From Candidatus Reconcilbacillus cellulovorans (lineage in GTDB: Bacteria; Bacillota; Bacilli; Paenibacillales; Reconciliibacillaceae): a stretch of DNA of 32,521 bases. The stretch lies in assembly GCA_002507565.1 (NCBI GenBank), contig MOXJ01000039.1, positions 1 through 32,521 of the forward strand, in the 5' to 3' direction. Within the stretch, counting starts at the first letter, position 1, and each line of letters opens with the position of its first letter. A program made the translations under genes and the position numbers. Below, one piece after another: positions 15,097 to 23,372 of this stretch. The notes beneath the pieces are model-generated. The model was not told where the DNA came from. It searched no databases and was given only the letters and a program-made list of their open reading frames with translations.

Positions 15097-16082
15097 TGTG
15101 GGCCACCGTAGCCAAACTCATCATCAAATTCGTTCCACCTGAGAAACTGGTCAAGATTTTCTTCATTGCTTTTTTTATATTCATCCTGGTGTTAGGTCTA
15201 TTGTTTGTGGGACCCATTATGATTTTCAAGCATATTCCGCTTGGAAAAAATATGGATGAATTTAACTACTATAAGGATGCGGCGAATGAAATTAACCAGG
15301 AGACGGGGTTAAGCATCCATTGGCAGAAAATCATGGCGATCGACGCGGTTGTGTTGAATCAGGATTTTTCCTTATCGAGCAAAGAGCATGCGCTTGGCTA
15401 CCGTGATTACTTTGTGCGAGAGGAACAAGAGAAAGTTGAAAGAACCTGCACACGAACGGTTGAAGTGAAAGACAATAAGGGAAATGTCAAAGAGGTTACG
15501 GAGGAATACGACTGCTCGTACTGGATAACTGTTTATTACGAGCGGCCATTTGACGAAACCCTGCAGCTGCTTGTCGCAAATGGTGTCATTACTGCAGACC
15601 AAATCGAAGATGTGAAACGATACACGATCTACGATGTCGATATGTATTTGGAAAAAGATCTGGATCTTCCCGATGGCTGGATGCCGATCGCTGGGGAGTT
15701 TGGATGGCCGCTAGACGGCCACTACCGAATTTCTTCGGGTTTCGGCACTCGAACGGACCCGATTCAGAATGTGTTGAAAAAACACAACGGGATTGACCTT
15801 CCGGCTCCAACAGGCACGCCAGTCTATGCGGCCAAGGACGGAAAGGTGATTGCGGCAGGGGAGATGGGGAGTGCCGGGAATGCCATCATCATTGACCACG
15901 GTAATAGTGTAGAGACAAGATACTACCACTTAAGCAAAATACACGTGAAGAATGGGAAGAGTGTCAGCCAGGGAGAATTGATCGGGGAAGTCGGTTCAAC
16001 CGGGAAGAGCACCGGGCCGCACCTTCATTTTGAGATTCGCGTGAAAAGCTTTCCTGTCGATCCATTGCATTACTATAGGTAG
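15096..16082 (+). CDS. T4SS-linked M23 peptidoglycan hydrolase (VirB1-like role)
   Basis: The 328-residue protein has one membrane helix near the N terminus (about residues 20-48), a middle domain of unknown type (50-190, with WQKIMAIDAVVLNQDF and a lysine/glutamate-rich loop), and a C-terminal M23/LytM domain from about 205. Zinc ligands are visible: H230 and D234 in HNGIDL, and H309 and H311 in PHLHFEI. It would open the cell wall for the channel, as VirB1, TcpG or TrsG do. The middle part holds two cysteines (CTRT, YDCSY) that could form a disulfide. It is the last gene of the T4SS operon. No VirB8/TcpC-like gene was found; the middle domain might do some of that work, but this is a guess. 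Confidence 0.88.
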   Translation: MWATVAKLIIKFVPPEKLVKIFFIAFFIFILVLGLLFVGPIMIFKHIPLGKNMDEFNYYKDAANEINQETGLSIHWQKIMAIDAVVLNQDFSLSSKEHALGYRDYFVREEQEKVERTCTRTVEVKDNKGNVKEVTEEYDCSYWITVYYERPFDETLQLLVANGVITADQIEDVKRYTIYDVDMYLEKDLDLPDGWMPIAGEFGWPLDGHYRISSGFGTRTDPIQNVLKKHNGIDLPAPTGTPVYAAKDGKVIAAGEMGSAGNAIIIDHGNSVETRYYHLSKIHVKNGKSVSQGELIGEVGSTGKSTGPHLHFEIRVKSFPVDPLHYYR

Positions 16083-16164
16083 ATCATTTGTCTCACAAAT
16101 CCGACCAAAGTCACAAAAAAAATAGCAAGAAATCATGTTTTCTGTATTCCTGTGCTCCCTTTTT

Positions 16165-16173
16165 TGGTATAAT
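16165..16173 (+). promoter_or_regulatory. Extended -10 promoter of the Tad-like operon
   Basis: TGGTATAAT (16165-16173) is a consensus -10 with the TG extension; no good -35 box lies 16-18 bases upstream, as is usual for extended -10 promoters. A short palindrome ATTTGT-CTC-ACAAAT at 16086-16100 is a possible operator. The promoter lies between the T4SS operon and the Tad-like genes, so the two machines can be expressed separately. Confidence 0.7.
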
Positions 16174-16226
16174 ATTCTTATGTGGGAAGTACAATAATTT
16201 CTTCTGCTAACAAAGGGAGGTTTGAT

Positions 16227-16250
16227 ATGATACTGGTAGCGATCTCATAG
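16227..16250 (+). CDS. Putative 7-residue leader peptide (MILVAIS)
   Basis: ATG 16227 has a strong site, AAAGGGAGG, six bases upstream and reads seven codons to TAG at 16248-16250. The stop runs into AGGAGGG (16249-16255), the ribosome site of the next gene, which starts at TTG 16263. Ribosomes ending the mini-ORF would therefore sit on the next gene's start region. It may be a coupling leader; it could also be chance. Confidence 0.4.
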   Translation: MILVAIS

Positions 16251-16262
16251 GAGGGCCTTCCG

Positions 16263-16475
16263 TTGTCAAAGGACGAAACGAAAAAAATGACCATTGTCAT
16301 TCCAAGTAACTTGAATTATGCCTTGAAGGCAGTTGCGGCAAGAGAACGCTGCTATATCCAATACATTGCCGCAGAAATGTTTTCGAATTACATCAAGGAA
16401 AAACATCCTGATATTTACGAGGAATATCAGCTTGAAGAATGCATAGCTGAATTTCTATTGAACAAGAATCGTTAG
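16263..16475 (+). CDS. Small ribbon-helix-helix-like regulator, 70 aa
   Basis: The 70-residue protein shows strand KKMTIVIPSNLNYALKAVAA then a second helix YIQYIAAEMFSNYIKE, which fits an Arc/CopG-type RHH domain at about residues 7-47. An acidic C terminus follows. The TTG start at 16263 has AGGAGGG seven bases upstream. As the first gene behind the promoter it may regulate the Tad-like operon. The call is from fold pattern alone. Confidence 0.65.
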   Translation: MSKDETKKMTIVIPSNLNYALKAVAARERCYIQYIAAEMFSNYIKEKHPDIYEEYQLEECIAEFLLNKNR

Positions 16476-16487
16476 GATCTGATTGTC

Positions 16488-17711
16488 ATGCGTGTTGGGA
16501 TTATTTGCAGCCCGGATTACTTGCAACGTATCCGGGACGAACTTACGGAACATCTCATCTTGTTTGAGCGGGCAGGACATTATCAGTCCGAGGAATTTGA
16601 TGCTCAAATCACATCTGCGATCAACATCTCAATGGATGTCCTCATTGTAGACATCACCTGTACAGATGATGAAACGATTGTTAAAGGACTCAGGAAATAT
16701 CGGATTACGAAAAGCGCCCGCGTTATCGTGATTGCGCCTGGAAGAAGCCCTGGGGACATCACCATGTCGAAGCTTGTGGCGGATGGAATATACGATATCA
16801 TTGCGCCTCCGCTTCCGGAAGAAGACGACGAGGCTTCTTCTTTTGAGATTGTTCTGGGTTTACAGAATTCCATAAATCAAGAATACCATATGGGAAACGC
16901 CGCCAGATGGCGGATTTATCAAGATGACGAAACGCCGAAAGAGCGGCAGAAACTCAAGCTTCCGGACATCAATTTTAATCGAATCAAAGGTGTCTTCTCG
17001 GGTAACCGAAAAGAGTCCAGCTCACTTGGGGAACTCGTAGACGACTTTGACCTGTTTGATGACGATGCAGTTACATCGTCTAATCGAACCGAAATCATCG
17101 AGCGGTATATCGGAACAGTTGCCATAGCCGTATTCAGCGGCATCAAGCGGACCGGTTGCAGTTTTACGGCTCTGCAGATTGCCAGCTGGCTTAGCCAGAA
17201 ATACAGAACTGTGTATGTCGAAATGGAGCAGCAGACCAGTACGTATTACAGAAGCTTGGATAGCGAAAGAACATCAACCTCATTTAAGGTTGATAACCTT
17301 ACGCTGTATCCGGGGGTAAGCCAGCTTGATGAACTGCTGTTTGAAGATTGGGAATACGTGGTGATCGATTTCGGAACTCGTTGGCGGGATCACCTTCCGT
17401 CTTTTGCGCGCAGCCATTTGCATATCCTGACGGCCTACAGCTGCGATATGGATGCGACGGCCGATCTGCTTACGCATCTTTACGATAAAAACTGGAAGCG
17501 TCCTGTTCACATTGTCGTGACAGCGACCGACGCCGGATTCAAAGAATGGACGGAAGCCGTATCGAGAAGAGAGAGAAAAGATCTGCAGCTGCATTTCTGG
17601 AAACAAGCACTTTGCGACAATCCTTTTCAAAACGGCGTGTTGCCGATCCATGAACTGATCGGAGCCATTTTGCCGAAGAAAAAGCGCGGCTTTTTCAATC
17701 TCTTTAAATAA
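16488..17711 (+). CDS. TadZ/CpaE-like protein with receiver-like N terminus
   Basis: The 407-residue protein has an N-terminal response-regulator-like fold (residues 1-125; MDVLIVDITC and ARVIVIAP strands, ADGIYDIIAPP end) as in CpaE/TadZ. A charged linker and a MinD/ParA-like C-terminal domain from about 205 follow. The P-loop region reads FSGIKRTGCSFTAL (216-229), which keeps some of the shape but not the standard KGGxGKT residues, so ATP use is doubtful. TadZ proteins mark the cell position where the Tad pilus machine is built. It is followed by the CpaB-like gene, and a second TadZ-like protein lies at 18988. The ribosome site is weak (AGGATC). Confidence 0.7.
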   Translation: MRVGIICSPDYLQRIRDELTEHLILFERAGHYQSEEFDAQITSAINISMDVLIVDITCTDDETIVKGLRKYRITKSARVIVIAPGRSPGDITMSKLVADGIYDIIAPPLPEEDDEASSFEIVLGLQNSINQEYHMGNAARWRIYQDDETPKERQKLKLPDINFNRIKGVFSGNRKESSSLGELVDDFDLFDDDAVTSSNRTEIIERYIGTVAIAVFSGIKRTGCSFTALQIASWLSQKYRTVYVEMEQQTSTYYRSLDSERTSTSFKVDNLTLYPGVSQLDELLFEDWEYVVIDFGTRWRDHLPSFARSHLHILTAYSCDMDATADLLTHLYDKNWKRPVHIVVTATDAGFKEWTEAVSRRERKDLQLHFWKQALCDNPFQNGVLPIHELIGAILPKKKRGFFNLFK

Positions 17712-17725
17712 AGGCGGGGAGCAAC

Positions 17726-18430
17726 GTGAGAAACCATATCCGAACGATTTTGTCTTTGCTCGTATTCTTTCTCGGTGCTTCCGGATTGGTTCTTCTCTAT
17801 ATTTACGGGCCTCAGCTTGACACCAAGGATGTCATCGTTGTGGCCGCAACGATCGAGGAACATCAGACCATCGAAGCTCATCATCTCAAGATCGAAAGGA
17901 AACCTTCGAGCGCCATTCCGAAGCATGCGATTCTGAATCCGGAGGAAGTGATCGGAAAAGTCGCAACCGGTTTACTGCCCGAAGGAGCCTACATTTATCC
18001 GGAGTGGATTGAAGAAAACGGTTTTTATCCGAAAAAGGGCGAGATCCTGCTGCCCATCAACTCATCCTCCATCTTTGCGGTGAACCTTTCGCTACGAGCA
18101 AGAGACAGTGTTTACATTGCGTTTTTTAGACCGGAGCAACAACAAGTAACCGTACAACCGCCGGTTGCGAACATGATTGACCTGGATCAAACGGACATTC
18201 CGATCGAGGCGGCGGATGATCCGACCGTAATGCGGGATGTTCGAGTGGCGGCAGTAAGATCGACGGCCGGCAACATGGTCGTGGATACGGATACCGGCAA
18301 GAGCAATGGCCGGCTTACCGCAACGGAAACGATAGGATCGATCGAACTGATCGTCTCCGAGCAGGACGCGCATCTTTTGAAGAAAAAGCTGGAAGAGGGC
18401 TTTACGCTTTGGATTTCGCGGATGAAGTGA
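17726..18430 (+). CDS. CpaB/RcpC-like SAF-domain pilus assembly protein
   Basis: The 234-residue protein starts with one membrane helix (residues 8-29). It continues with a SAF-type fold: VIVVAATIEEHQTIEAHHLK at about 38-57, and VIGKVATGLLPEGAYIYPEW at about 76-95, the usual positions for CpaB and flagellar FlgA-type SAF domains. The rest is strand-rich and ends with SIELIVSEQDAHLL. CpaB proteins belong to Tad pilus operons, and in Gram-positive bacteria would lie outside the membrane. GTG 17726 is preceded by GGGGAG. It lies 14 bases after the TadZ-like gene. Confidence 0.8.
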   Translation: MRNHIRTILSLLVFFLGASGLVLLYIYGPQLDTKDVIVVAATIEEHQTIEAHHLKIERKPSSAIPKHAILNPEEVIGKVATGLLPEGAYIYPEWIEENGFYPKKGEILLPINSSSIFAVNLSLRARDSVYIAFFRPEQQQVTVQPPVANMIDLDQTDIPIEAADDPTVMRDVRVAAVRSTAGNMVVDTDTGKSNGRLTATETIGSIELIVSEQDAHLLKKKLEEGFTLWISRMK

Positions 18431-18437
18431 TAAGGCG

Positions 18438-19043
18438 GTGATTGGCATCGAAATCATCAGCTCCATATACGCGCTCATCCATTTACGAGATCCGGTTACT
18501 GCGCAGCACAGTTATGCGATGGCCGCCTGTGCGTATGAACTTGCCAAAATCCTCGATCCAGGAAACGAAAGCGATTATTTCTTGGGCGGCCTGGTGCATG
18601 ATGTCGGCAAAATCGGTTGGCCCGACCGACTGCTTAAGGGTAATCAAAAAGTTACGGACGAAGACAAAAAGCTTTTGGTTCGTCACGTTTCAGATGGTGT
18701 TCGTTTTCTTTCTCAGTTGAACTTGCCGCCGATCATTCTCCAAATGGCGCAGTTCCATCATGAACGGAACGACGGATCTGGATATCCCTCCGGAGTGTAC
18801 GGAAAGTATATTCCGATCAGCGGCAAAATTGCGGCCGTCTCGGACGTATATTCCGCCCTTCGCATGGATCGCTCTTATCGCAAGGGGATGTCCCATGACG
18901 ATGCGATCGCCATCATGGAAGCGGACAGAGGGCTGGACAAATTCGTTATGGCTCAATTTAAGAACTGCACAGAAGGGAGAAATACGATTGAAAATCTACT
19001 GTTACGGAATCGACCCCTTGTGGATTCAAGCCATGCGAAGTAG
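18438..19043 (+). CDS. Stand-alone HD-GYP domain protein (cyclic-di-GMP phosphodiesterase)
   Basis: The 201-residue protein is essentially a single HD-GYP domain. All expected metal-binding positions are visible: H24, H54-D55 in VHDVGKI, H83, H107-H108 in HHERNDGSGYPSG, and D136 in VSDVYSAL. The GYP motif is at 115-117. No sensor domain precedes it. Such enzymes hydrolyse cyclic-di-GMP, a signal that controls pili and the motile-to-sessile switch. Its place within a Tad-like operon suggests local control of the pilus. The start is GTG 18438, seven bases after the CpaB-like stop. Its last 56 bases overlap the next gene. Catalysis is predicted, not shown. Confidence 0.9.
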   Translation: MIGIEIISSIYALIHLRDPVTAQHSYAMAACAYELAKILDPGNESDYFLGGLVHDVGKIGWPDRLLKGNQKVTDEDKKLLVRHVSDGVRFLSQLNLPPIILQMAQFHHERNDGSGYPSGVYGKYIPISGKIAAVSDVYSALRMDRSYRKGMSHDDAIAIMEADRGLDKFVMAQFKNCTEGRNTIENLLLRNRPLVDSSHAK

Positions 19044-19992
19044 GGGGTTCGAGAGTATTACGTATCAGAACATGCCGGATCCCTCGATCGTCGGCAAGGA
19101 TGCGGTCATGTTTTCCTATGATTCGCTTCCGGACCCGAAGGACTTTGCGTCGCTGCGGGAATCGTATTCCGACGCTCACCTGATCTGTTACTACAACGAA
19201 CGTTCAGTCGCGGGGTATCACAGTATTGCGGTGCTGCTGAAACAACACGATATTAAGTTCCTTCGTCCGGGAATCGGCATTGAATCGCTGGTTGATACGC
19301 TGACTGTTTGGTTTTCTGATTCGCTTATCCAGGCAAAGCCGATGATCGGCGTGTTCGCAGCCATTCCTGGTGCGGGCGCAACGAGTATCGCAGCGCTGAT
19401 CGCCAAACAGCTTGACGCGGTTATGCTCGGGCTGAATGTCTTCAATCCCGGATGGACGAAAAGCAGCATGACACTCGATGAGATCCGGATTCGACTTGCG
19501 CAGAAGAATTTCAGCTTCCAGGACTTGAAAAAAGCGGTTGAAGTGTCCGGACTTACCTATCTGCCTGGAAATACAGATCCCTTGATTTCCATGGACTATA
19601 CCGAGGATGAAATTGAATACCTGATCGACACGGTTCTCAAGGAAAAAACGGTTGTCGGTGATTTCGGGGCGATTCCGCATAGCGCGGCATGGGCGGTCGG
19701 GCTTCAGCGCAGCGCGATCCGGATCATGGTCGCTCACCCGAGTCAAGAGCTGCAGCTGCAAAAACTTATGCAGCTTTCGGAAGACCTCGGGGTGGAACCG
19801 AAACATTGGTTTCTTGTCGGCAACAAGCTTCGGTCGGATGATCTGCCGATTCAGACGCTTGCCAGTTCGCTGGGGATGCAGACGCTTCCTTTCCTCGGCT
19901 TAACCCATCGGGAAACCGATTCATCGTTCTTCCTCACGATTTCAAAAAAGGAACAAGAGTTGCTTTCGCGCACAGTTTCACTCTTCGAATAG
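18988..19992 (+). CDS. Second TadZ/CpaE-like protein
   Basis: The 334-residue product has a receiver-like N-terminal part (residues 1-110) and a ParA/MinD-like domain from about 119. The phosphate loop region is FAAIPGAGATSIAALIAKQL (123-142). This lacks the signature lysine pair, so it is again an atypical ATPase. Other ParA-like pieces are VVGDFGAIPHSAAWAVGL and WFLVGNKL. The start is TTG 18988, with AAGGGAG eight bases upstream, inside the end of the HD-GYP gene; a longer open frame from 18760 would overlap that gene without a ribosome site. It directly precedes the TadA ATPase, the usual TadZ position. Confidence 0.7.
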   Translation: MKIYCYGIDPLWIQAMRSRGFESITYQNMPDPSIVGKDAVMFSYDSLPDPKDFASLRESYSDAHLICYYNERSVAGYHSIAVLLKQHDIKFLRPGIGIESLVDTLTVWFSDSLIQAKPMIGVFAAIPGAGATSIAALIAKQLDAVMLGLNVFNPGWTKSSMTLDEIRIRLAQKNFSFQDLKKAVEVSGLTYLPGNTDPLISMDYTEDEIEYLIDTVLKEKTVVGDFGAIPHSAAWAVGLQRSAIRIMVAHPSQELQLQKLMQLSEDLGVEPKHWFLVGNKLRSDDLPIQTLASSLGMQTLPFLGLTHRETDSSFFLTISKKEQELLSRTVSLFE

Positions 19993-20003
19993 GGGAGAGA
20001 TCG

Positions 20004-21437
20004 ATGTATAGCCTCAAGGAAAAGGTACTTTATCGAGGATCCAGCTCGCAGAACTTTTATGAATATATCGATCAGATGCGGCAACGGATCCGCAAGCAGA
20101 TGGAGGGTGACGAGGCGTTTCTTACGCTTGCGCAGAAAGCGCTGGTCGGCGACCAAGATGCTGTGCAAACGTGTCTCAAGCAGATCGAGCGGCAAATGCG
20201 GGAGTATCCGTTTTCCGGACAAATTCCGGAAGAATTTCGCGGAATGGACATGACCGCAGCGCTCTTTCATGAGTGGATCGGATACTCCGTCATAACGCCC
20301 TGGCTACTTGATCGAAGGTTTGCGACAAGCTCCAAAATGCAAGTAGTCGGTACTTCGATCAGCTATGCACATCAAGGGGAATACCGGCCATATCCGTATC
20401 CCTTTACCTCTATTGAGCGGGTTGAGCAGCTGCAGCGTTCGTTGATACGGCATGACCCTCGCGTTAGGTTGGACATTTCACATCCAAGCGCCGAGCTGAA
20501 GATCAACGATCCACTTTGGCCTGGACGATTTATTCGGATTGCCATGTTTGTTCCGAAACGGGTTTGGGACGGTTTCAATACCATCACGTTTCGCCGGCAG
20601 ATCGTTGAGCATCTGACGATCGAGGAGCAAGCGGGAACCGGACTCATCAGTCCGGAAGCTGTTCCGTTGTTCAAAGATCTCGTTTTGACAAGTCCCTGCT
20701 TCATTTGCTCCGGGCCAGTCGAATCGGGCAAATCCACGTTTGCACAAACGCTGATCGCGGAGCAACTGAAGCAATCGGAAATCTCGCTAGGGTTGCCCAT
20801 TATCGAGCAGCATCCGGAATCGACGCTGCCTTACACGGAGTTTGCAAAACGGCATCGGATCATGCCGATTCAAGCAGCGGCCGAGGAACTGATGGATGTG
20901 GCTGTTCAGCTGCTCCGACACGACCCGGACTTTGTTTTCATGTCCGAGATGCGCTGGGCGGAGTGGAATGTCTACAACTTTATCGGGGAGAAAGGGTACC
21001 GGAACCTGATTGGAACTTATCATACGAAGGATGCGGAGGACATTCCGTACCAGGGCGCATACGCCGTGTACGCGCAAATGGGCGGCAATCTCAAGGGCCA
21101 CTTGATGGCAACACTCAAAAGCTGCGAAATTGTGGCCATCCTTGAGCCTCAACGTCACGGAAAGAAGAAGCTAGTACGACTGTCCGAGATCCAATATGAT
21201 CCCGATGCAGAGCATCAAGTGAAGGCCCACGATCTGATTCGCTGGGATCCGGAGCGTGAGCGGTGGCTATACAGCGCTCAAATCTCCGATGCGCTTTGGC
21301 AACGGATGATTCGTGCAAACAAAGATGCAGCTGAACGGTTCCGGAATCGCTTGATCAAGCTTTCTGAGTTGTACCCCAACCCTTCTCCCTATGTACCGAG
21401 CCGCAAGTGCCAGGTCGTTCTCGAAGGGAATGATTGA
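20004..21437 (+). CDS. tadA: TadA/CpaF-like pilus secretion ATPase
   Basis: The 477-residue protein belongs to the VirB11/PilT/CpaF group of hexameric ATPases. Walker A GPVESGKST lies at residues 237-245. A Walker-B-like strand HDPDFVFMSEMRWAEW follows, together with an arginine- and histidine-containing stretch LIGTYHTKDAED typical of CpaF. The N-terminal 230 residues form the usual helical and strand-rich domain. It powers assembly of a Tad pilus or a related T2SS-like filament, and is preceded by TadZ-like and followed by TadB-like genes. The usual acidic motif reads SEMRWAEW, a divergent form. The next gene begins inside its stop codon (TTGA). Confidence 0.88.
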   Translation: MYSLKEKVLYRGSSSQNFYEYIDQMRQRIRKQMEGDEAFLTLAQKALVGDQDAVQTCLKQIERQMREYPFSGQIPEEFRGMDMTAALFHEWIGYSVITPWLLDRRFATSSKMQVVGTSISYAHQGEYRPYPYPFTSIERVEQLQRSLIRHDPRVRLDISHPSAELKINDPLWPGRFIRIAMFVPKRVWDGFNTITFRRQIVEHLTIEEQAGTGLISPEAVPLFKDLVLTSPCFICSGPVESGKSTFAQTLIAEQLKQSEISLGLPIIEQHPESTLPYTEFAKRHRIMPIQAAAEELMDVAVQLLRHDPDFVFMSEMRWAEWNVYNFIGEKGYRNLIGTYHTKDAEDIPYQGAYAVYAQMGGNLKGHLMATLKSCEIVAILEPQRHGKKKLVRLSEIQYDPDAEHQVKAHDLIRWDPERERWLYSAQISDALWQRMIRANKDAAERFRNRLIKLSELYPNPSPYVPSRKCQVVLEGND

Positions 21438-22417
21438 CGGTGACCGTTACGTATCTCAAGTGGGCGTTGTATGTTGTTACGCTGTTCGGGCTGTTCGGAG
21501 CCGTTTTTCCAAGCTTTAAGCCCATTTATCGGCAGTCGCGGCTATTGGTCAAGAAAACAACACAGCAGGCCAAGCATTCCTTTGTTTACAGACATCTGGA
21601 TCAGCTGCTGTATTTGGCGCGGGGAACCAAAAGTGTCAATCGTTATCTCTATATCGCGGGCGGGCTTTTTGTCGGGACATTTACAGTAACATTTCTCATC
21701 TCGGCTGATATGCCGATCCGCGGCAACATCTTTGTACGGGAAAACTTATCCATTGGTACTGCGCAAACCCAATTCTTATTCGCTGCGTTATCAGCCGTTA
21801 TCGCCGTAGTGATGCAGTATGTCATTTTGCGTATCCTTGCTTTTTTCAGGCAGCGGAAGGCCGGATACGACCTGCTCATCGTGGTCAAAACGCTTCCGCA
21901 GTTTTCTGAGTTATCCATTGAGCAGGCGTTATTGCTTACGGCGGATCAAATTGGGAGAGGAAACCTTCTGCAGAAGCCATTGCGGATGCTTTCGTATGTA
22001 CTCTCCAGTTACAACAAACCGAGCGAGTTGGAACAAGAGACGCAGCGCTTTATTTCGGCTGTAGGCACAACTTTTGCGGTTGCTTTCATTTCGGACATTG
22101 TTTACGCGCATCAGACCGGTACGCCGTGGCATGAATCGATGTTTGCTTTGGGAGACGCGATGGAACTCAGGCTTTCATTCATCCTTGATGCTCAAAAAAA
22201 CATGAGCGACGCCATCCATACCGGACTTTGGGGGAATGCGGTCAGTTTGATTGGAATCTGTGGCGGCCTGGTATGGTTGCTGGGCTGGCCGGTATATGCA
22301 AGCCTTCAGTTCCGTACGGCGTCTAATATGCTGCTGTTTATGGTTACGCTCATTTCGATACTTGCTGCAATGATCGTCAGCTTGTATCTGATAAAGCCGG
22401 CACTGGATTACAAGTGA
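21434..22417 (+). CDS. TadB-like membrane platform protein
   Basis: The 327-residue protein has one N-terminal hydrophobic segment and several further ones (about 72-94, 115-138, 275-293, 300-322). Between them is a cytoplasmic GspF/T2SSF-like helical region: AGYDLLIVVKTLPQFSELSI, then a second helical bundle with LGDAMELRLSFILDAQK. This layout is that of TadB, the inner-membrane platform for the pilus ATPase. The TTG start overlaps the tadA stop, and the fit of the ribosome site AAGGG supports it. Sequence divergence from standard TadB is high, so the call relies on topology and gene order. Confidence 0.75.
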   Translation: MTVTVTYLKWALYVVTLFGLFGAVFPSFKPIYRQSRLLVKKTTQQAKHSFVYRHLDQLLYLARGTKSVNRYLYIAGGLFVGTFTVTFLISADMPIRGNIFVRENLSIGTAQTQFLFAALSAVIAVVMQYVILRILAFFRQRKAGYDLLIVVKTLPQFSELSIEQALLLTADQIGRGNLLQKPLRMLSYVLSSYNKPSELEQETQRFISAVGTTFAVAFISDIVYAHQTGTPWHESMFALGDAMELRLSFILDAQKNMSDAIHTGLWGNAVSLIGICGGLVWLLGWPVYASLQFRTASNMLLFMVTLISILAAMIVSLYLIKPALDYK

Positions 22418-22431
22418 AAGGAGGTGATCCT

Positions 22432-23061
22432 TTGTTATACAGCACGGTCTTGTACCTGTTATACACAATCGCGTTTGGCTCACTCATCTTTTGCGTGGTT
22501 CAGATCTTGAGGCTGCGCAGAGCCGATTTTGCGCGAAAACGTCCCTGGCTTAAGCTCAAACTTCGAAACGAAGTGATGAGGGAGCCAGGCAAAAAAGGTT
22601 CTGATGTGAACCGCGACGGTGAACTCATTGCGTATTGCAGACTCTATGAGCTGACAAAGTCCAAACGCAACATCCAACTATCCATTTTCACAGAAAACGT
22701 TGCTCATCATTTTCCAAACTTAAAGTCGGATCTTCTGCACTTTGCCCAGCTTCTTACGACGGTCGGACCTGATGCTTACAAGTGGCTGGAGAGCAGATTT
22801 CCGCCAAAACACAAGTTTATTCGCAACGTCGTTGCATTCCTGCAGACTGCGGAATCACTTCCAAATCCAAAGGATTTCCTGAAGCAGAATTCGGCGCTCT
22901 TGGACAAGCTGTCTGCCGATCATTACAAACAGCGCAAAGACTTCCAGGCGCCGTATTTATCGGCCATCAGCAGCGTGCCGACGATGCTGGTTTTCCTTAT
23001 GGTTATTTTGATGATGCTTCAGTACATGAATCTCATTCAAAGCTCAATCCAATACAGCTAG
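22432..23061 (+). CDS. TadC-like membrane protein, short form
   Basis: The 209-residue protein has a hydrophobic helix at each end (about 5-27 and 185-205) and a soluble helical middle. It is shorter than TadC (about 280-300 residues), which has extra membrane segments, but its position after TadB is that of TadC. The TTG start at 22432 follows AAAGGAGGTGATC (22417-22429), a full match to the 16S anti-Shine-Dalgarno sequence, so it should be translated strongly; the GTG at 22414 lies before this site and is rejected. Confidence 0.65.
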   Translation: MLYSTVLYLLYTIAFGSLIFCVVQILRLRRADFARKRPWLKLKLRNEVMREPGKKGSDVNRDGELIAYCRLYELTKSKRNIQLSIFTENVAHHFPNLKSDLLHFAQLLTTVGPDAYKWLESRFPPKHKFIRNVVAFLQTAESLPNPKDFLKQNSALLDKLSADHYKQRKDFQAPYLSAISSVPTMLVFLMVILMMLQYMNLIQSSIQYS

Positions 23062-23071
23062 GAGGATAAAT

Positions 23072-23221
23072 ATGGACGTTAAAAAGGTACTGTGGATCAC
23101 TTTCGGTTTTGTGTTGATCGGGATCATTACGGTTGCAATCGTTACCCTGACGAACGGCCAAATCAATGAAATGAACCAACACGTACCGGTGTTCCCGCCG
23201 ACGCAAAGAATCAGCGGCTGA
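23072..23221 (+). CDS. Tiny membrane protein 1, 49 aa (pilin candidate)
   Basis: The start ATG 23072 has TAGGAGGAT just upstream. The 49-residue product is a basic start (MDVKKV), a hydrophobic helix at about residues 7-28 (LWITFGFVLIGIITVAIV) and a short polar tail with NGQINEMNQHVPVFPP. Its first 20 residues are clearly related to those of the next gene, so the two are duplicates. The size and single N-terminal helix are right for Flp-type pilins, but the G/E-F-Y prepilin cleavage motif is missing, and no prepilin peptidase gene is in the window. Pilin or assembly co-factor are both possible. Confidence 0.75.
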   Translation: MDVKKVLWITFGFVLIGIITVAIVTLTNGQINEMNQHVPVFPPTQRISG

Positions 23222-23228
23222 TGTTGGT

Positions 23229-23360
23229 ATGATCAAGAAACTACTGTGGATCACGTTCGCTTTTGTGATCATCGGCATTCTGTTTGGATACTTTGCGAGC
23301 CAGATCGGCGGGACCGAAAGTTCGATTATCCAACATGCCAAACGAGTAGAGCGATACTAG
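23229..23360 (+). CDS. Tiny membrane protein 2, 43 aa (paralogue of the preceding gene)
   Basis: ATG 23229 begins MIKKLLWITFAFVIIGILFG, sharing KK-LWITF-FV-IGI with the previous protein, then a short tail with GGTESSIIQHAKRVERY. The helix spans about residues 5-24 and the tail is basic. The genes are seven bases apart, and DNA as well as protein is similar (CTGTGGATCAC in both). The ribosome site is weak (TGATGTTGG), so translation is probably coupled to gene 1. A structural pair of small filament subunits is the attractive reading; a stand-in for a TadV substrate is not proven. Confidence 0.7.
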   Translation: MIKKLLWITFAFVIIGILFGYFASQIGGTESSIIQHAKRVERY

Positions 23361-23372
23361 GCGGTGGTAGGG

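Noticed and set aside
18760-18987. N-terminal extension of the second TadZ-like protein
   Set aside because: It would overlap the well-supported HD-GYP gene in another frame; TTG 18988 has a good ribosome site.
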